A stretch of DNA of 64,000 nt. Origin: a bacterium. GTDB taxonomy: Bacteria; Bacillota; Clostridia; Lachnospirales; Lachnospiraceae. Below the pieces are notes generated by a model that saw only the letters and a program-made list of their open reading frames with translations, had not been told where the DNA came from and ran no database searches. Shown here in pieces: positions 55,646 to 64,000 of the stretch (its first letter is position 1; the number at the start of each line of letters is the position of its first letter). The stretch is from the NCBI GenBank assembly GCA_004562915.1, contig SFQZ01000006.1, positions 1-64,000 on the forward strand, read 5' to 3'. The position numbers were made by a program, and so were the translations under genes.

Positions 55646-57886
55646 ATGGCGATAAAATTTCATGAGAAAACAGGCGTTTTTCATATTTGGGGAGATGAGT
55701 TCAGTTATATTTTCTGTATATTGAAAAATCAGCAGCCGGGTCAGCTGTATTATGGAAAAAGGCTGAGAGACAGAGAAGATTTTGACCGTATGCTGCTGTT
55801 GTCAAGAAGAGATATGGCACCATGTGTATTTGAGGGAAATTCTATTTTTTCCATGGATGATATCAAACAGGAATATCCGGTGTACGGTAATGGAGATCTT
55901 CGGTATATGGCCTGCGAAATTCAGAGTCCGGATGGCAGCAGAGCCAGTGATTTCAAATATGTTTCACATAGAATTTATGATGGGAAACCTGTTTTGAAAG
56001 GACTTCCCTGTACCTATGTGGAAAATGAGAAAGAGGCAGAGACTCTTGAAATTGTACTGACAGATTCCTTATTGGATACCGATATGATATTAAGTTATAC
56101 CGTGTATGCAGAGTATCCGGCACTTGTGAGAAATGTCAGATTTGTATGCAGAAGTGAAAAAAATCTAAAGTTGGTAAAAGCAATGAGTATGAACCTGGAT
56201 CTGGCGGACAGTGATTATGAGATGATGGATTTTGCCGGTGCATGGGGAAGAGAACGATATGTAAAAAAACAGAAGCTTCATGTGGGTATTCAGAGTATCT
56301 ACAGTCTGCGCGGTCACAGCAGTCATCAGTTTAACCCGTTTCTTATGCTGAAACGTCCGGAGACAGTAGAAAATTCCGGTGAAGTGATCGGAGTCAGCCT
56401 GATCTACAGTGGTAATTTCCTGGGACAGGTTGAAGTAGATAATTATCATGTGACCAGACTTATGATGGGGATTCATCCGGAAGGTTTTGCGTGGAATCTG
56501 ACAAATGGAACAGAGTTCCAGACACCGGAAGCGGTGATGGTATACAGCAATCAGGGAATGAATTATATGAGCCAGGTGTTCCACAAACTGTATCGTACAA
56601 GACTGGCAAGAGGCTACTGGAGAGACAAAGCCAGACCGATCCTGGTAAATAACTGGGAAGCTACTTATATGGATTTTGATGAAGAAAAATTGCTGGCAAT
56701 CGCGAAAACGGCAAAAGATCTTGGTGTGGAATTATTTGTATTGGATGATGGATGGTTCGGACATAGAGATGATGCGACCAGCTCTCTGGGAGACTGGTTT
56801 GCAGACCGGAGAAAGCTGCCGGATGGGATCGAAGGAATTGCAGATAAGATTACATCGCTCGGTATGCGGTTTGGTCTGTGGTTTGAGCCGGAGATGATCA
56901 GTATGGACAGTGAGCTTTATCGGGCACATCCGGATTATATGCTGAAAACACCGGGAAGAGTTCCTTGTCACGGAAGAAATCAGTTTGTTCTGGATTTTTC
57001 AAAACCGGAAGTTGTAGACTACATAGCGGAGAGTATGGAAAAAATCCTGGCAAGCGGAAAAGTATCATATGTGAAATGGGATATGAACCGAAGCATCACA
57101 GATGGTTATTCGCAGGGACGGGATCAGGAATTTCAGGGGGAAGTGCTGCACCGGCAAATTTTAGGCATATACAGTCTGTATCAGCGCCTGACAGACAAGT
57201 TCCCGGAAGTGTTGTTTGAATCCTGTGCCAGCGGAGGAGCAAGATTTGATCCGGGAATGCTTTACTATGCTCCCCAGGCCTGGACATCGGACGATACAGA
57301 TGCTCTGGAAAGATTGAAGATTCAGTATGGAACGTCTTATTGTTATCCGATCTGTTCCATGGGAAGTCATGTTTCAGCGGTGCCGAACCACCAGGTGTTC
57401 AGGAATACACCGATAAAAACCAGAGCGGATGTGGCATACTTTGGAACCTTTGGATATGAGCTGGATTTCAACAAACTTCCAAAGGAAGAACATGAGCAGA
57501 TTAAAGAACAGATTACTTTTATGAAACAGCAGCAACAGTTGATTATGGAAGGAACCTTTTATCGTCTGCTCAGTCCTTTTGAGGGGACAGAGACGGCCTG
57601 GATGGTGGTTTCGCCGGATCGGAAAAAAGCGCTGGTGGGATACTACCGTATGCTGCAGCCTATGAATGAAGGATATCGCTGGCTGAAACTGGCTGGTCTG
57701 GATGCGGATGCAGAATACAGCATCAAGGATACGGAGTACTGTATGGCAGCAGATGCTTATACTTATTATGGGGATGAATTGATGGAAAAGGGATTTGATA
57801 TCTCAGATACAGGATTCGGACCCGTGACACCGGAGATTTATCAGGGAGATTATCAGTCCAGATTATTTATCGTAGAACAAATATAG
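55646..57886 (+). CDS. galA: Alpha-galactosidase, GH36
   Basis: 746 residues from the ATG at 55646, with AGGTGA upstream; a GTG at 55637 would overlap the previous stop. It removes alpha-1,6-galactose from raffinose- or melibiose-type sugars. An N-terminal beta-sandwich leads to a TIM barrel with nucleophile Asp in VKWDMNRS (about 478) and acid/base Asp in WTSDDTDALERL (about 549). LDDGWFGHRDDATSSLGDW is the family's substrate loop. No signal peptide. Cytoplasmic GH36 enzymes of this size are common in gut Firmicutes. Confidence 0.95.
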   Translation: MAIKFHEKTGVFHIWGDEFSYIFCILKNQQPGQLYYGKRLRDREDFDRMLLLSRRDMAPCVFEGNSIFSMDDIKQEYPVYGNGDLRYMACEIQSPDGSRASDFKYVSHRIYDGKPVLKGLPCTYVENEKEAETLEIVLTDSLLDTDMILSYTVYAEYPALVRNVRFVCRSEKNLKLVKAMSMNLDLADSDYEMMDFAGAWGRERYVKKQKLHVGIQSIYSLRGHSSHQFNPFLMLKRPETVENSGEVIGVSLIYSGNFLGQVEVDNYHVTRLMMGIHPEGFAWNLTNGTEFQTPEAVMVYSNQGMNYMSQVFHKLYRTRLARGYWRDKARPILVNNWEATYMDFDEEKLLAIAKTAKDLGVELFVLDDGWFGHRDDATSSLGDWFADRRKLPDGIEGIADKITSLGMRFGLWFEPEMISMDSELYRAHPDYMLKTPGRVPCHGRNQFVLDFSKPEVVDYIAESMEKILASGKVSYVKWDMNRSITDGYSQGRDQEFQGEVLHRQILGIYSLYQRLTDKFPEVLFESCASGGARFDPGMLYYAPQAWTSDDTDALERLKIQYGTSYCYPICSMGSHVSAVPNHQVFRNTPIKTRADVAYFGTFGYELDFNKLPKEEHEQIKEQITFMKQQQQLIMEGTFYRLLSPFEGTETAWMVVSPDRKKALVGYYRMLQPMNEGYRWLKLAGLDADAEYSIKDTEYCMAADAYTYYGDELMEKGFDISDTGFGPVTPEIYQGDYQSRLFIVEQI

Positions 57887-57921
57887 TTTTATTCGAATCA
57901 TATGAGTAGTTTGTATTGCAT

Positions 57922-59073
57922 ATGATAAATCAAACCTTTCGGAGCAGTTTTGCAGTGAAGAATTCAAGTACTTCTAAGCCGCAATCTTTTTCAAAACGTC
58001 GTGACAGGATCGATTTCACTCTTCTGGTATTGGTGGTGCTGCTTTTGATTATCGGTTTGCTGCTTTTATACAGTACCAGTACATATAACGGAAGGGTGAA
58101 GTTTCACGATCCGGCTTATTATTTTAAAAAGCAGCTGTTTGCTACACTGTTAGGTCTGATGGCGTTGTATTTCGTTTCTCAGATGGATTACCATGTAATA
58201 GCCCGGTTTGCACTGCCGCTTTATCTGTGTTCTCTGGGGCTGTCCACGGCGGTTTTGTTTTTCGGACAGGAGTACAATGGTTCCAAACGGTGGCTGTCCC
58301 TTGGACCGCTGTCTTTTCAGCCGTCAGAATTTGCAAAGGTTGCAGTGGTAATTTTGCTTGCACATTTTATAAGTGATAGTAAAAAGAGAACGGACAGTCT
58401 CTGGTTTATGGTGAAAACCATGGGTGTTCTTCTGCCGATTGTGGGACTTGTAGGAACGAATAATTTAAGTACTGCCATAATTATTCTGGGGATTGGAGTC
58501 ATTCTTATTTTCGTGGCCAATCCAAAGTACCTGCCATTTGTAGGGGTAGGAGCGGCAGGGATTGGATTTGTGGCTATTTTTCTCAGTATGGAAAGTTACC
58601 GTCTGGAGCGTCTTGCTATTTGGAGAGAACCGGAAAAATATGAAAAAGGATTTCAAACGATTCAGGGATTGTATGCGATTGGAAGCGGCGGCATTTTTGG
58701 AAAAGGACTGGGAAGCAGTCTGCAGAAATTAGGGTTTGTTCCTGAGGCTCAAAATGATATGATTTTTTCCATTATCTGTGAAGAGACAGGACTTGTGGGT
58801 GCTTCTCTGGTGATTTTGTTATTTGCCCTTCTGATCTGGCGCCTGATGGTAAATGCGATCCATGCCCCGGATCTTCTGGGAGAATTGATCTGTGCGGGTA
58901 TTATGGGTCATATGGCGATACAGGTAATATTAAATATAGCGGTGGTCACCAATACGATCCCCAATACGGGAATTACCCTTCCCTTTATCAGCTACGGAGG
59001 CACATCGGTACTGTTTTTAATGAGTGAGATGGGTCTGGCTCTTTCTGTGAGTCGTTATAATCTTTTGGAATAA
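57922..59073 (+). CDS. ftsW: SEDS peptidoglycan glycosyltransferase FtsW
   Basis: 383 residues from the ATG at 57922; the RBS is poor and the exact start is uncertain. It has about ten TM helices. SEDS motifs: NGSKRWLSLGPLSFQPSEFAK (quoted in part), WREPEKYEKGFQTIQGLYAIGSGG, and SYGGTSVL. It polymerises lipid II at the septum with a class B PBP. It re-opens the dcw cluster after the inserted block, directly following galA with about 35 bases between. SpoVE or RodA cannot be excluded by eye, but location favours FtsW. Confidence 0.85.
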   Translation: MINQTFRSSFAVKNSSTSKPQSFSKRRDRIDFTLLVLVVLLLIIGLLLLYSTSTYNGRVKFHDPAYYFKKQLFATLLGLMALYFVSQMDYHVIARFALPLYLCSLGLSTAVLFFGQEYNGSKRWLSLGPLSFQPSEFAKVAVVILLAHFISDSKKRTDSLWFMVKTMGVLLPIVGLVGTNNLSTAIIILGIGVILIFVANPKYLPFVGVGAAGIGFVAIFLSMESYRLERLAIWREPEKYEKGFQTIQGLYAIGSGGIFGKGLGSSLQKLGFVPEAQNDMIFSIICEETGLVGASLVILLFALLIWRLMVNAIHAPDLLGELICAGIMGHMAIQVILNIAVVTNTIPNTGITLPFISYGGTSVLFLMSEMGLALSVSRYNLLE

Positions 59074-59153
59074 CAGGATACTATAATCAAAACTGTAACC
59101 AAATTTCCATGATTGCATAGAATAAGATAACAGGATTTGCGGGAGTTAAATCA

Positions 59154-60422
59154 GTGGGAGAAATTTGGATTGACGGAGAAATTCCTCTGTCCGGTCAGGT
59201 TCAGATACAGGGATCAAAGAATGCGGCTCTGCCTATGATGGCGGCCGCTCTTTTACATGATGGAGTTACTGTCCTGCACAGATGTCCCAGAATTGCCGAT
59301 GTATATGCTATGGAGAAGATACTGATTTCCCTGGGAGTAAAGACCAGTTGGGAACAGCACACGCTTACACTGGACTGCAGAAAAATAAAAGGCAGTGAGA
59401 TTACGGGAGTATATGCGGAAAGTATGCGTTCTTCTGTGATCTTAATGGGAAGTATGTTATCAAGAATGAAAAAAGTACGGATCGTATATCCGGGTGGATG
59501 TACCATCGGAAAACGACCGATTGATCTGCATCTGAAGGTGTTTCAGGCCATGGGAGTCAGAATCGAGGAAGACAATGGAGAATTGTTGGCATCCTGTGAA
59601 GCGAGAATGAAAGGGACGGATATTGAGTTCCCGTTTTCCAGTGTGGGTGCTACGGAAAACGGACTTTTAGCGGCAGTGAAAGCAAAGGGTATTACAAGAC
59701 TTAAAAACTGTGCGGCGGAACCTGAAATATATCATTTGTGTCATTTCTTACAGGCCATGGGAGCAGAAATCAGAGGAATCGGTACCAGAGAGCTGGAAAT
59801 CCGCGGAGTGCAGGCACTTAGAAATGTGGAATATACTGTTCCGGCAGACCGTATCGTAGCCGGAACTTACCTTTTTGCAGCTGCAGCAACCAGAGGAATC
59901 GTAGAACTTCTGGATGCACCTGTAGATGAAATGGGAGCTGTTCTGAGGATATATGAGAAAATGGGTGGACAATGGGAGAGCAACAGTGTTAAACTAAGAG
60001 CGGATGCCCGTAAAATACAGTATCCGATTTCACAGATTGAGACGGCGTGTTATCCTGGTTTTCCCACAGATATGCAGTCGATTCTGATGTCGGTACTTCT
60101 GACAGTAAAAGGAGAGAGTCGGATCACGGAGCGAATCTTTGAAGATCGGTATAAGATCGTACCGCAGTTGAAAAAAATGGGTGCTTATGTTTGTATAACA
60201 GGCAGAGATGCACTGATCAAAGGAAATGGAAAACTGAAAGGTGCCCGGTTGGAAGCAGAAGAGCTTCGGGGAGGAGCAGCTCTTATCGTAGCGGGATTAG
60301 CAGCAGAAGGCAGAACGATTATTCAAAATTCTTGTTTTATAGAGCGGGGATATGAAGATATTGGATATGATCTCTCATGTCTGGGAGGCAAAATTCAGAT
60401 AAAGGAGCAGTTGAACAGATGA
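59154..60422 (+). CDS. murA: UDP-N-acetylglucosamine 1-carboxyvinyltransferase MurA
   Basis: 422 residues from a GTG start at 59154. It transfers enolpyruvate from PEP to UDP-GlcNAc, the first committed step of wall synthesis. The fosfomycin-reactive Cys is Cys116 in YPGGCTIGKRPIDLH. The N-terminal IQGSKNAALPMMAAALL and FPTDMQS match the EPSP-synthase-like two-domain fold. Its stop overlaps the ftsQ start in ATGA. A murA within dcw after ftsW is seen in Clostridia, where murG and murC may lie elsewhere, as here. Confidence 0.95.
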   Translation: MGEIWIDGEIPLSGQVQIQGSKNAALPMMAAALLHDGVTVLHRCPRIADVYAMEKILISLGVKTSWEQHTLTLDCRKIKGSEITGVYAESMRSSVILMGSMLSRMKKVRIVYPGGCTIGKRPIDLHLKVFQAMGVRIEEDNGELLASCEARMKGTDIEFPFSSVGATENGLLAAVKAKGITRLKNCAAEPEIYHLCHFLQAMGAEIRGIGTRELEIRGVQALRNVEYTVPADRIVAGTYLFAAAATRGIVELLDAPVDEMGAVLRIYEKMGGQWESNSVKLRADARKIQYPISQIETACYPGFPTDMQSILMSVLLTVKGESRITERIFEDRYKIVPQLKKMGAYVCITGRDALIKGNGKLKGARLEAEELRGGAALIVAGLAAEGRTIIQNSCFIERGYEDIGYDLSCLGGKIQIKEQLNR

Positions 60423-61618
60423 AAAGATTTCATATGAGAATCCAGCTTACAAAAGCTGGTAAAAAGGCAGTGGCTTGTGCAGTGGCGGGTGCTGCGGTGC
60501 TGGCCCTGCTTTTATTTTTTGTTTTGTTTCGGGTTACAACAGTGGAAGTGGTGGGGAGTACCAGGTACACAGATAAACAGATCCGGGGATACGCGATGGA
60601 TCATCCGCTGACATCGAACACTTTGCTGGTGATTTTATTTAAAAGCCATATAGAGGCGGAGGATATTCCTTTCGTGGAATCCTTTGATCTGGAAAAACTG
60701 GATATGCATACGATTCGAATTCATGTAAATGAAAAGAAAATTGTTGGATATGTGATTCAGGGAACGGACAAATTATATTTTGACAAAGACGGATTTGTGG
60801 TTGAAAAGGAATCCATGACAGAAGAAGAAATTGCGCAGTTGGAGTCAGAAGCGGACGAGCTGGAAGAACTGAAAAAGCAGGCACTTCGGGAGGAAGCTCT
60901 TCAGAGAGCAAAAGAGGCGGAAGAAGCTCTTACAGGAAAAATCAGTTCAGAGGAAGATGATGAACAGGAAGAACAGGATGACGGGGAAACTGCAGGTGAA
61001 GATCAGAGAACGGGGACGGAAGAAGATGCGCAGTCTCTTCAGGCAGAGGAAGTAGATCTCGGAAATGAAAGTGCTACAGAATTCCATGCAGCTGTTACGG
61101 ATGTTCCCCGGGTAATCGGGCTGAATTCGGATAATATAACACTGGGGGAGAAAATTGAAACTGAAGATGACAGTGTATTTAATACAATTCTCGGCATTAC
61201 ACGGATTGTGGAAAAATATGGAATCCTTCCGGAAATTGTTTGTTTTGATGAAAACATGCAGATTACACTTGTATATCAACAGGGCAACATTCATTGTAAA
61301 CTAGGAAAAGATACTTTACTGGAAGAAAAAATTACCCGTGTGGCAGCAATTCTGCCAAAACTGGAAGGAATGACAGGTATCCTGCATCTGGAGGATTACA
61401 TGACAGATACAGTCAATATTATTTTTTCCAGGGAATCCTTGTATACACTGAAAAGTACCATTGCTGAAATCGCCGGAACATGGGAGTCACCGAAAGAAGA
61501 TACAAAGGATACAGGTGATACTGCGAAAGAAGATATAAAAGATACAGGTGATACTGTGAATGAAGGTGTGGAAGCGGGAGAGACCCAAACTGTGCCGGAA
61601 GAAGGCGCGGAAGAGTGA
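60419..61618 (+). CDS. ftsQ: Cell division protein FtsQ/DivIB
   Basis: 399 residues from the ATG at 60419, overlapping the murA stop. One TM helix (about 18-38) is followed by a POTRA-type domain (VTTVEVVGSTRYTDKQIRGY). A Glu/Asp-rich linker of about 85 residues (roughly 140-225) splits it from the beta domain (VPRVIGLNSDNITLGEKI onward), making the protein longer than usual. The C-terminus has a near-repeat, KEDTKDTGDTA then KEDIKDTGDTV. FtsQ bridges early and late divisome proteins outside the membrane. A promoter for ftsZ lies downstream. Confidence 0.85.
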   Translation: MKRFHMRIQLTKAGKKAVACAVAGAAVLALLLFFVLFRVTTVEVVGSTRYTDKQIRGYAMDHPLTSNTLLVILFKSHIEAEDIPFVESFDLEKLDMHTIRIHVNEKKIVGYVIQGTDKLYFDKDGFVVEKESMTEEEIAQLESEADELEELKKQALREEALQRAKEAEEALTGKISSEEDDEQEEQDDGETAGEDQRTGTEEDAQSLQAEEVDLGNESATEFHAAVTDVPRVIGLNSDNITLGEKIETEDDSVFNTILGITRIVEKYGILPEIVCFDENMQITLVYQQGNIHCKLGKDTLLEEKITRVAAILPKLEGMTGILHLEDYMTDTVNIIFSRESLYTLKSTIAEIAGTWESPKEDTKDTGDTAKEDIKDTGDTVNEGVEAGETQTVPEEGAEE

Positions 61619-61666
61619 AATATCCGGGAAGGCTTATAAAAAAAGTGTGAATTTCGAAAAAAAGAG

Positions 61667-61695
61667 TTGATTAATTGGAAAAGAGATTATATTAT
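61667..61695 (+). promoter_or_regulatory. Promoter for ftsZ
   Basis: TTGATT, 17-base spacer, TATTAT. It gives ftsZ its own transcript in addition to any read-through from ftsQ. Confidence 0.65.
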
Positions 61696-61778
61696 ATATC
61701 TATATGTAACTATACAGAATTAGGTAAAAGTACCCCGAGGGGAATAATAGATGCGTAAGCAAAGAAGGAGGAAGTACT

Positions 61779-62948
61779 TTGTTAGAAATTATGACAAATG
61801 AAGCGGAATCATCTGCAAAGATTATAGTAATTGGTGTAGGTGGCGCTGGTAATAACGCAGTAAACCGCATGGTAGAAGAGACAATCGGCGGTGTGGAATT
61901 TGTAGGAGTGAATACTGATAAGCAGGCATTAACTCTGTGCAAGGCTCCAACCGTATTACAGATAGGCGAAAAACTGACAAAAGGACTGGGAGCAGGAGCA
62001 AAACCTGAGATTGGTGAGAAAGCGGCAGAAGAAAGTACAGAAGAGATTCGTCAGCTGATGGAAGGTGCCGACATGGTATTCGTTACATGTGGTATGGGTG
62101 GCGGAACCGGTACCGGAGCAGCACCTATCGTTGCAGGCATCGCAAAAGAAATGGGTATTCTTACTGTAGGTGTTGTTACTAAACCTTTCCGTTTTGAAGC
62201 AAAAACCCGTATGAGCAATGCTCTGATGGGTATTGATAAATTAAAAGACAATGTAGATACATTGATTGTTATTCCGAATGACAAACTTCTTGAGATCGTT
62301 GATCGTCGGACAACGATGCCGGAAGCACTGAAGAAAGCTGACGAAGTACTGCAGCAGGCTGTTCAGGGTATCACAGACCTGATCAATATGCCGGCTCTGA
62401 TCAATCTGGACTTTGCAGATGTTCAGACTGTTATGAAAGATAAAGGTATCGCTCATATCGGTATTGGTGAGGCGAAAGGTGATGATAAAGCTCTGGAAGC
62501 CGTTCAGCAGGCAGTATCCAGTCCTCTTCTGGAAACTACGATTCAGGGTGCAAGCCATGTGATCATCAATATTTCCGGAGATATTTCTCTGATGGATGCC
62601 AACGACGCAGCAAGCTATGTTCAGAGTCTGGCAGGCGAGGACGCAAATATTATCTTTGGTGCGATGTATGATGATACTGCAGTGGACGCTGCTAAGATTA
62701 CAGTTATCGCTACCGGTTTGAATGATGCAACTGCGAAACAGCCAAGTGTCAGCAAAGCATCCGCTGTAAAACCTTCCGCTCCGAAGGCTGAGACAACAGC
62801 AGCTTCTGCAGCTCCGGAAAGACCTACATTTTCTCAGGGTCTGACCATGCCTAGCTATCAGATGCCAAAAGCACCGACAAGTGCTCCGACAGCAAGTAAT
62901 ATTCCGAAGAAAGATATCCAGATTCCGGATTTCTTAAAGAGAAGATAA
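61779..62948 (+). CDS. ftsZ: Cell division protein FtsZ
   Basis: 389 residues. The tubulin-type GTPase forms the Z ring. The start is TTG at 61779, 7 bases after AAGGAGG; the next ATG at 61791 would be 19 bases away. [17 protein letters not shown] opens the protein. The GTP signature GGGTGTG is at 107-113, and [12 protein letters not shown] holds the catalytic T7-type loop. A ~60-residue Ala/Pro-rich linker leads to the conserved C-terminal peptide [11 protein letters not shown] terminator follows. Confidence 0.97.
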   Translation: MLEIMTNEAESSAKIIVIGVGGAGNNAVNRMVEETIGGVEFVGVNTDKQALTLCKAPTVLQIGEKLTKGLGAGAKPEIGEKAAEESTEEIRQLMEGADMVFVTCGMGGGTGTGAAPIVAGIAKEMGILTVGVVTKPFRFEAKTRMSNALMGIDKLKDNVDTLIVIPNDKLLEIVDRRTTMPEALKKADEVLQQAVQGITDLINMPALINLDFADVQTVMKDKGIAHIGIGEAKGDDKALEAVQQAVSSPLLETTIQGASHVIINISGDISLMDANDAASYVQSLAGEDANIIFGAMYDDTAVDAAKITVIATGLNDATAKQPSVSKASAVKPSAPKAETTAASAAPERPTFSQGLTMPSYQMPKAPTSAPTASNIPKKDIQIPDFLKRR

Positions 62949-62969
62949 TTGAAAGATGAGAATGCGCAT

Positions 62970-63005
62970 ACAGGTGTCGTATCAACATACGGCACCTGAT
63001 TTTTA
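62970..63005 (+). terminator. Intrinsic terminator after ftsZ
   Basis: CAGGTG-CGTAT pairs with ATACG-CACCTG (one T/G step between), then ATTTTTAT. Confidence 0.85.
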
Positions 63006-63021
63006 TAAAAAGGAAGATTAT

Positions 63022-64000
63022 ATGAACGATCATGAATTATTAATGGTTTATGGGACAGATTATAAAGAGATGACGAAGAAGCTTTTGGAGGAAGCAAAGC
63101 TGGCAGAGAGGGTAGCAGGAAAAAACAGCCTGATCGGGATTAAACCGAATCTGGTATCTCCGTCAGAAGCTTCCTGGGGGGCGACTACACATCCTGAGGT
63201 TGTAGCTGGTATCATTGAATATCTACAGCAAAAAGGATTTAAAAATTTGGTAATGCTGGAAGGTTCCTGGGTAGGTGACAGGACACAGGAAGCTTTTGAA
63301 GTATGTGGTTATGACAAGATTTCCAGGGAATATCAGGTTCCTTTCTGGGATATGCAAAAAGATACTTCGTCTTTGCATGATTGTGGGGGGATGGAGCTGC
63401 GCATCTGTGATAAGGTTGAAAAACTGGATTTCCTGATCAATGTTCCGGTAATGAAAGGACATTGTCAGACAAAAATCACCTGTGCATTAAAAAATATGAA
63501 AGGTTTGATACCGAACACAGAGAAACGTCATTTTCATGCGATGGGACTTCACAAACCCATTGCCCATCTGGCTGTAGGAATTCATCAGGATTTTATTGTG
63601 GTGGACAATATTTGTGGTGACTGGGATTTTGAGGATGGAGGTAATCCTGTAGTTATGAATCGGGTCATGGCAGGTGCAGATCCGGTTTTGATCGATTCCT
63701 GGGTGTGTCATCAAATGGGATATAAAGTGGATGAAGTATCATATATCCGTATGGCAGAAAAACTGGGCGCCGGTTGTGCTGACTGGAAACAAGTACAGGT
63801 GAGGGAAATCAATCAGCCATCAGAAAAATTGGAGGTTTCCGGGAAACGAAAGATTGTGGAGCTGAAAGACGCAGTGGAAGAAGTGGAATCCTGTAGTGCC
63901 TGCTATGGATATTTAATTCCGGCTCTGGACAAATTAAGAGAAGAAGGGCTTTTGGACAGGCTGGATGTAAAAATTGCCATTGGTCAGGGATATCGGGGAA
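63022..64000 (+). CDS. DUF362 domain protein (cut by window edge)
   Basis: At least 326 residues, open to the right end of the window. It starts MNDHELLMVYGTDYKEM after AAAAGGAAG. SLIGIKPNLVSPSEASWGATTHPEVV, GSWVGDRTQEAFEVCGY and the segment FLINVPVMKGHCQTKITCALKNMKG are the typical DUF362 arrangement. The KxH-type Cys/His sites and later CSACYGYL suggest metal or Fe-S binding. Family members are often followed by ferredoxin domains, which would lie beyond the window. The function is unknown. Confidence 0.8.
   Translation, partial: MNDHELLMVYGTDYKEMTKKLLEEAKLAERVAGKNSLIGIKPNLVSPSEASWGATTHPEVVAGIIEYLQQKGFKNLVMLEGSWVGDRTQEAFEVCGYDKISREYQVPFWDMQKDTSSLHDCGGMELRICDKVEKLDFLINVPVMKGHCQTKITCALKNMKGLIPNTEKRHFHAMGLHKPIAHLAVGIHQDFIVVDNICGDWDFEDGGNPVVMNRVMAGADPVLIDSWVCHQMGYKVDEVSYIRMAEKLGAGCADWKQVQVREINQPSEKLEVSGKRKIVELKDAVEEVESCSACYGYLIPALDKLREEGLLDRLDVKIAIGQGYRG

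Overview
The window looks like a chromosomal segment of a low- to moderate-GC Firmicute of class Clostridia, most likely family Lachnospiraceae. The evidence is the kind of gene present: a single-chain glycyl-tRNA synthetase, pyruvate:ferredoxin oxidoreductase, pyruvate formate-lyase with its activase, PPi-dependent phosphofructokinase beside pyruvate phosphate dikinase, an M16C peptidase, and a division/wall cluster opening with mraZ and two class B PBPs. Strong Shine-Dalgarno sequences and canonical sigma-A promoters occur throughout. Genus cannot be decided by reading alone. No rRNA, tRNA, CRISPR array, intact transposase or prophage was seen.

Layout. 1-5280 is the accessory part: the end of an lgt-like gene, a tightly coupled set (two-TM protein, zinc-ribbon coiled-coil protein, FtsK-like protein) whose last member is cut off and runs into an N-terminally truncated DUF4367-type protein, then a small secreted protein and small membrane ORFs. 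5.4-8.1 kb holds an ABC-F ATPase and a CcdA-like membrane protein with a His-rich loop. 8.1-12.8 kb is a sugar/amino-sugar region: a CAT-like acetyltransferase, nagB, an AraC regulator and a divergent nucleotidyltransferase plus NahK-like kinase pair. 12.9-19.8 kb is pyruvate metabolism: nifJ, then a pyruvate formate-lyase whose glycyl-radical domain is a separate ORF, then pflA. 19.9-28.4 kb is housekeeping: a PRTase-like protein, an SseB-like protein, an M16C peptidase, era, recO, a lipoprotein, glyQS. 28.7-36.3 kb has a DUF6062-type protein, PPi-PFK, PPDK, a cytidylate-kinase-like protein and ychF.

36.4-63 kb is the division and cell wall (dcw) cluster: mraZ-rsmH-ftsL-ftsI-second PBP-mraY-murD, then about 13 kb of unrelated genes (rluD-like, lacZ, citrate synthase, ridA, Cof phosphatase, putP, truA, a hypothetical, alpha-galactosidase), then ftsW-murA-ftsQ-ftsZ. 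A DUF362 protein runs off the right edge.

The genes describe fermentative sugar use: beta- and alpha-galactosidase supply hexoses, PPi-PFK and PPDK form a PPi-linked glycolysis, and PFOR and PFL split pyruvate.

The most interesting non-coding signal is a dispersed, highly structured element found twice (29792-29909 and 49072-49316). Both copies lie in the same orientation between promoter and ribosome binding site, of the PPi-PFK gene and of lacZ. One segment has two competing pairing partners, and the differences in the paired arms of the inner hairpin are preserved as G-U wobbles in the transcribed strand. Other structured repeats are a 171-bp element with 34-bp inverted ends (28474-28644), a small palindrome pair (20571, 21609), a shared terminator-like element (45883, 49584), and a hairpin that buries the ribosome binding site of the second PBP gene (40689-40738).
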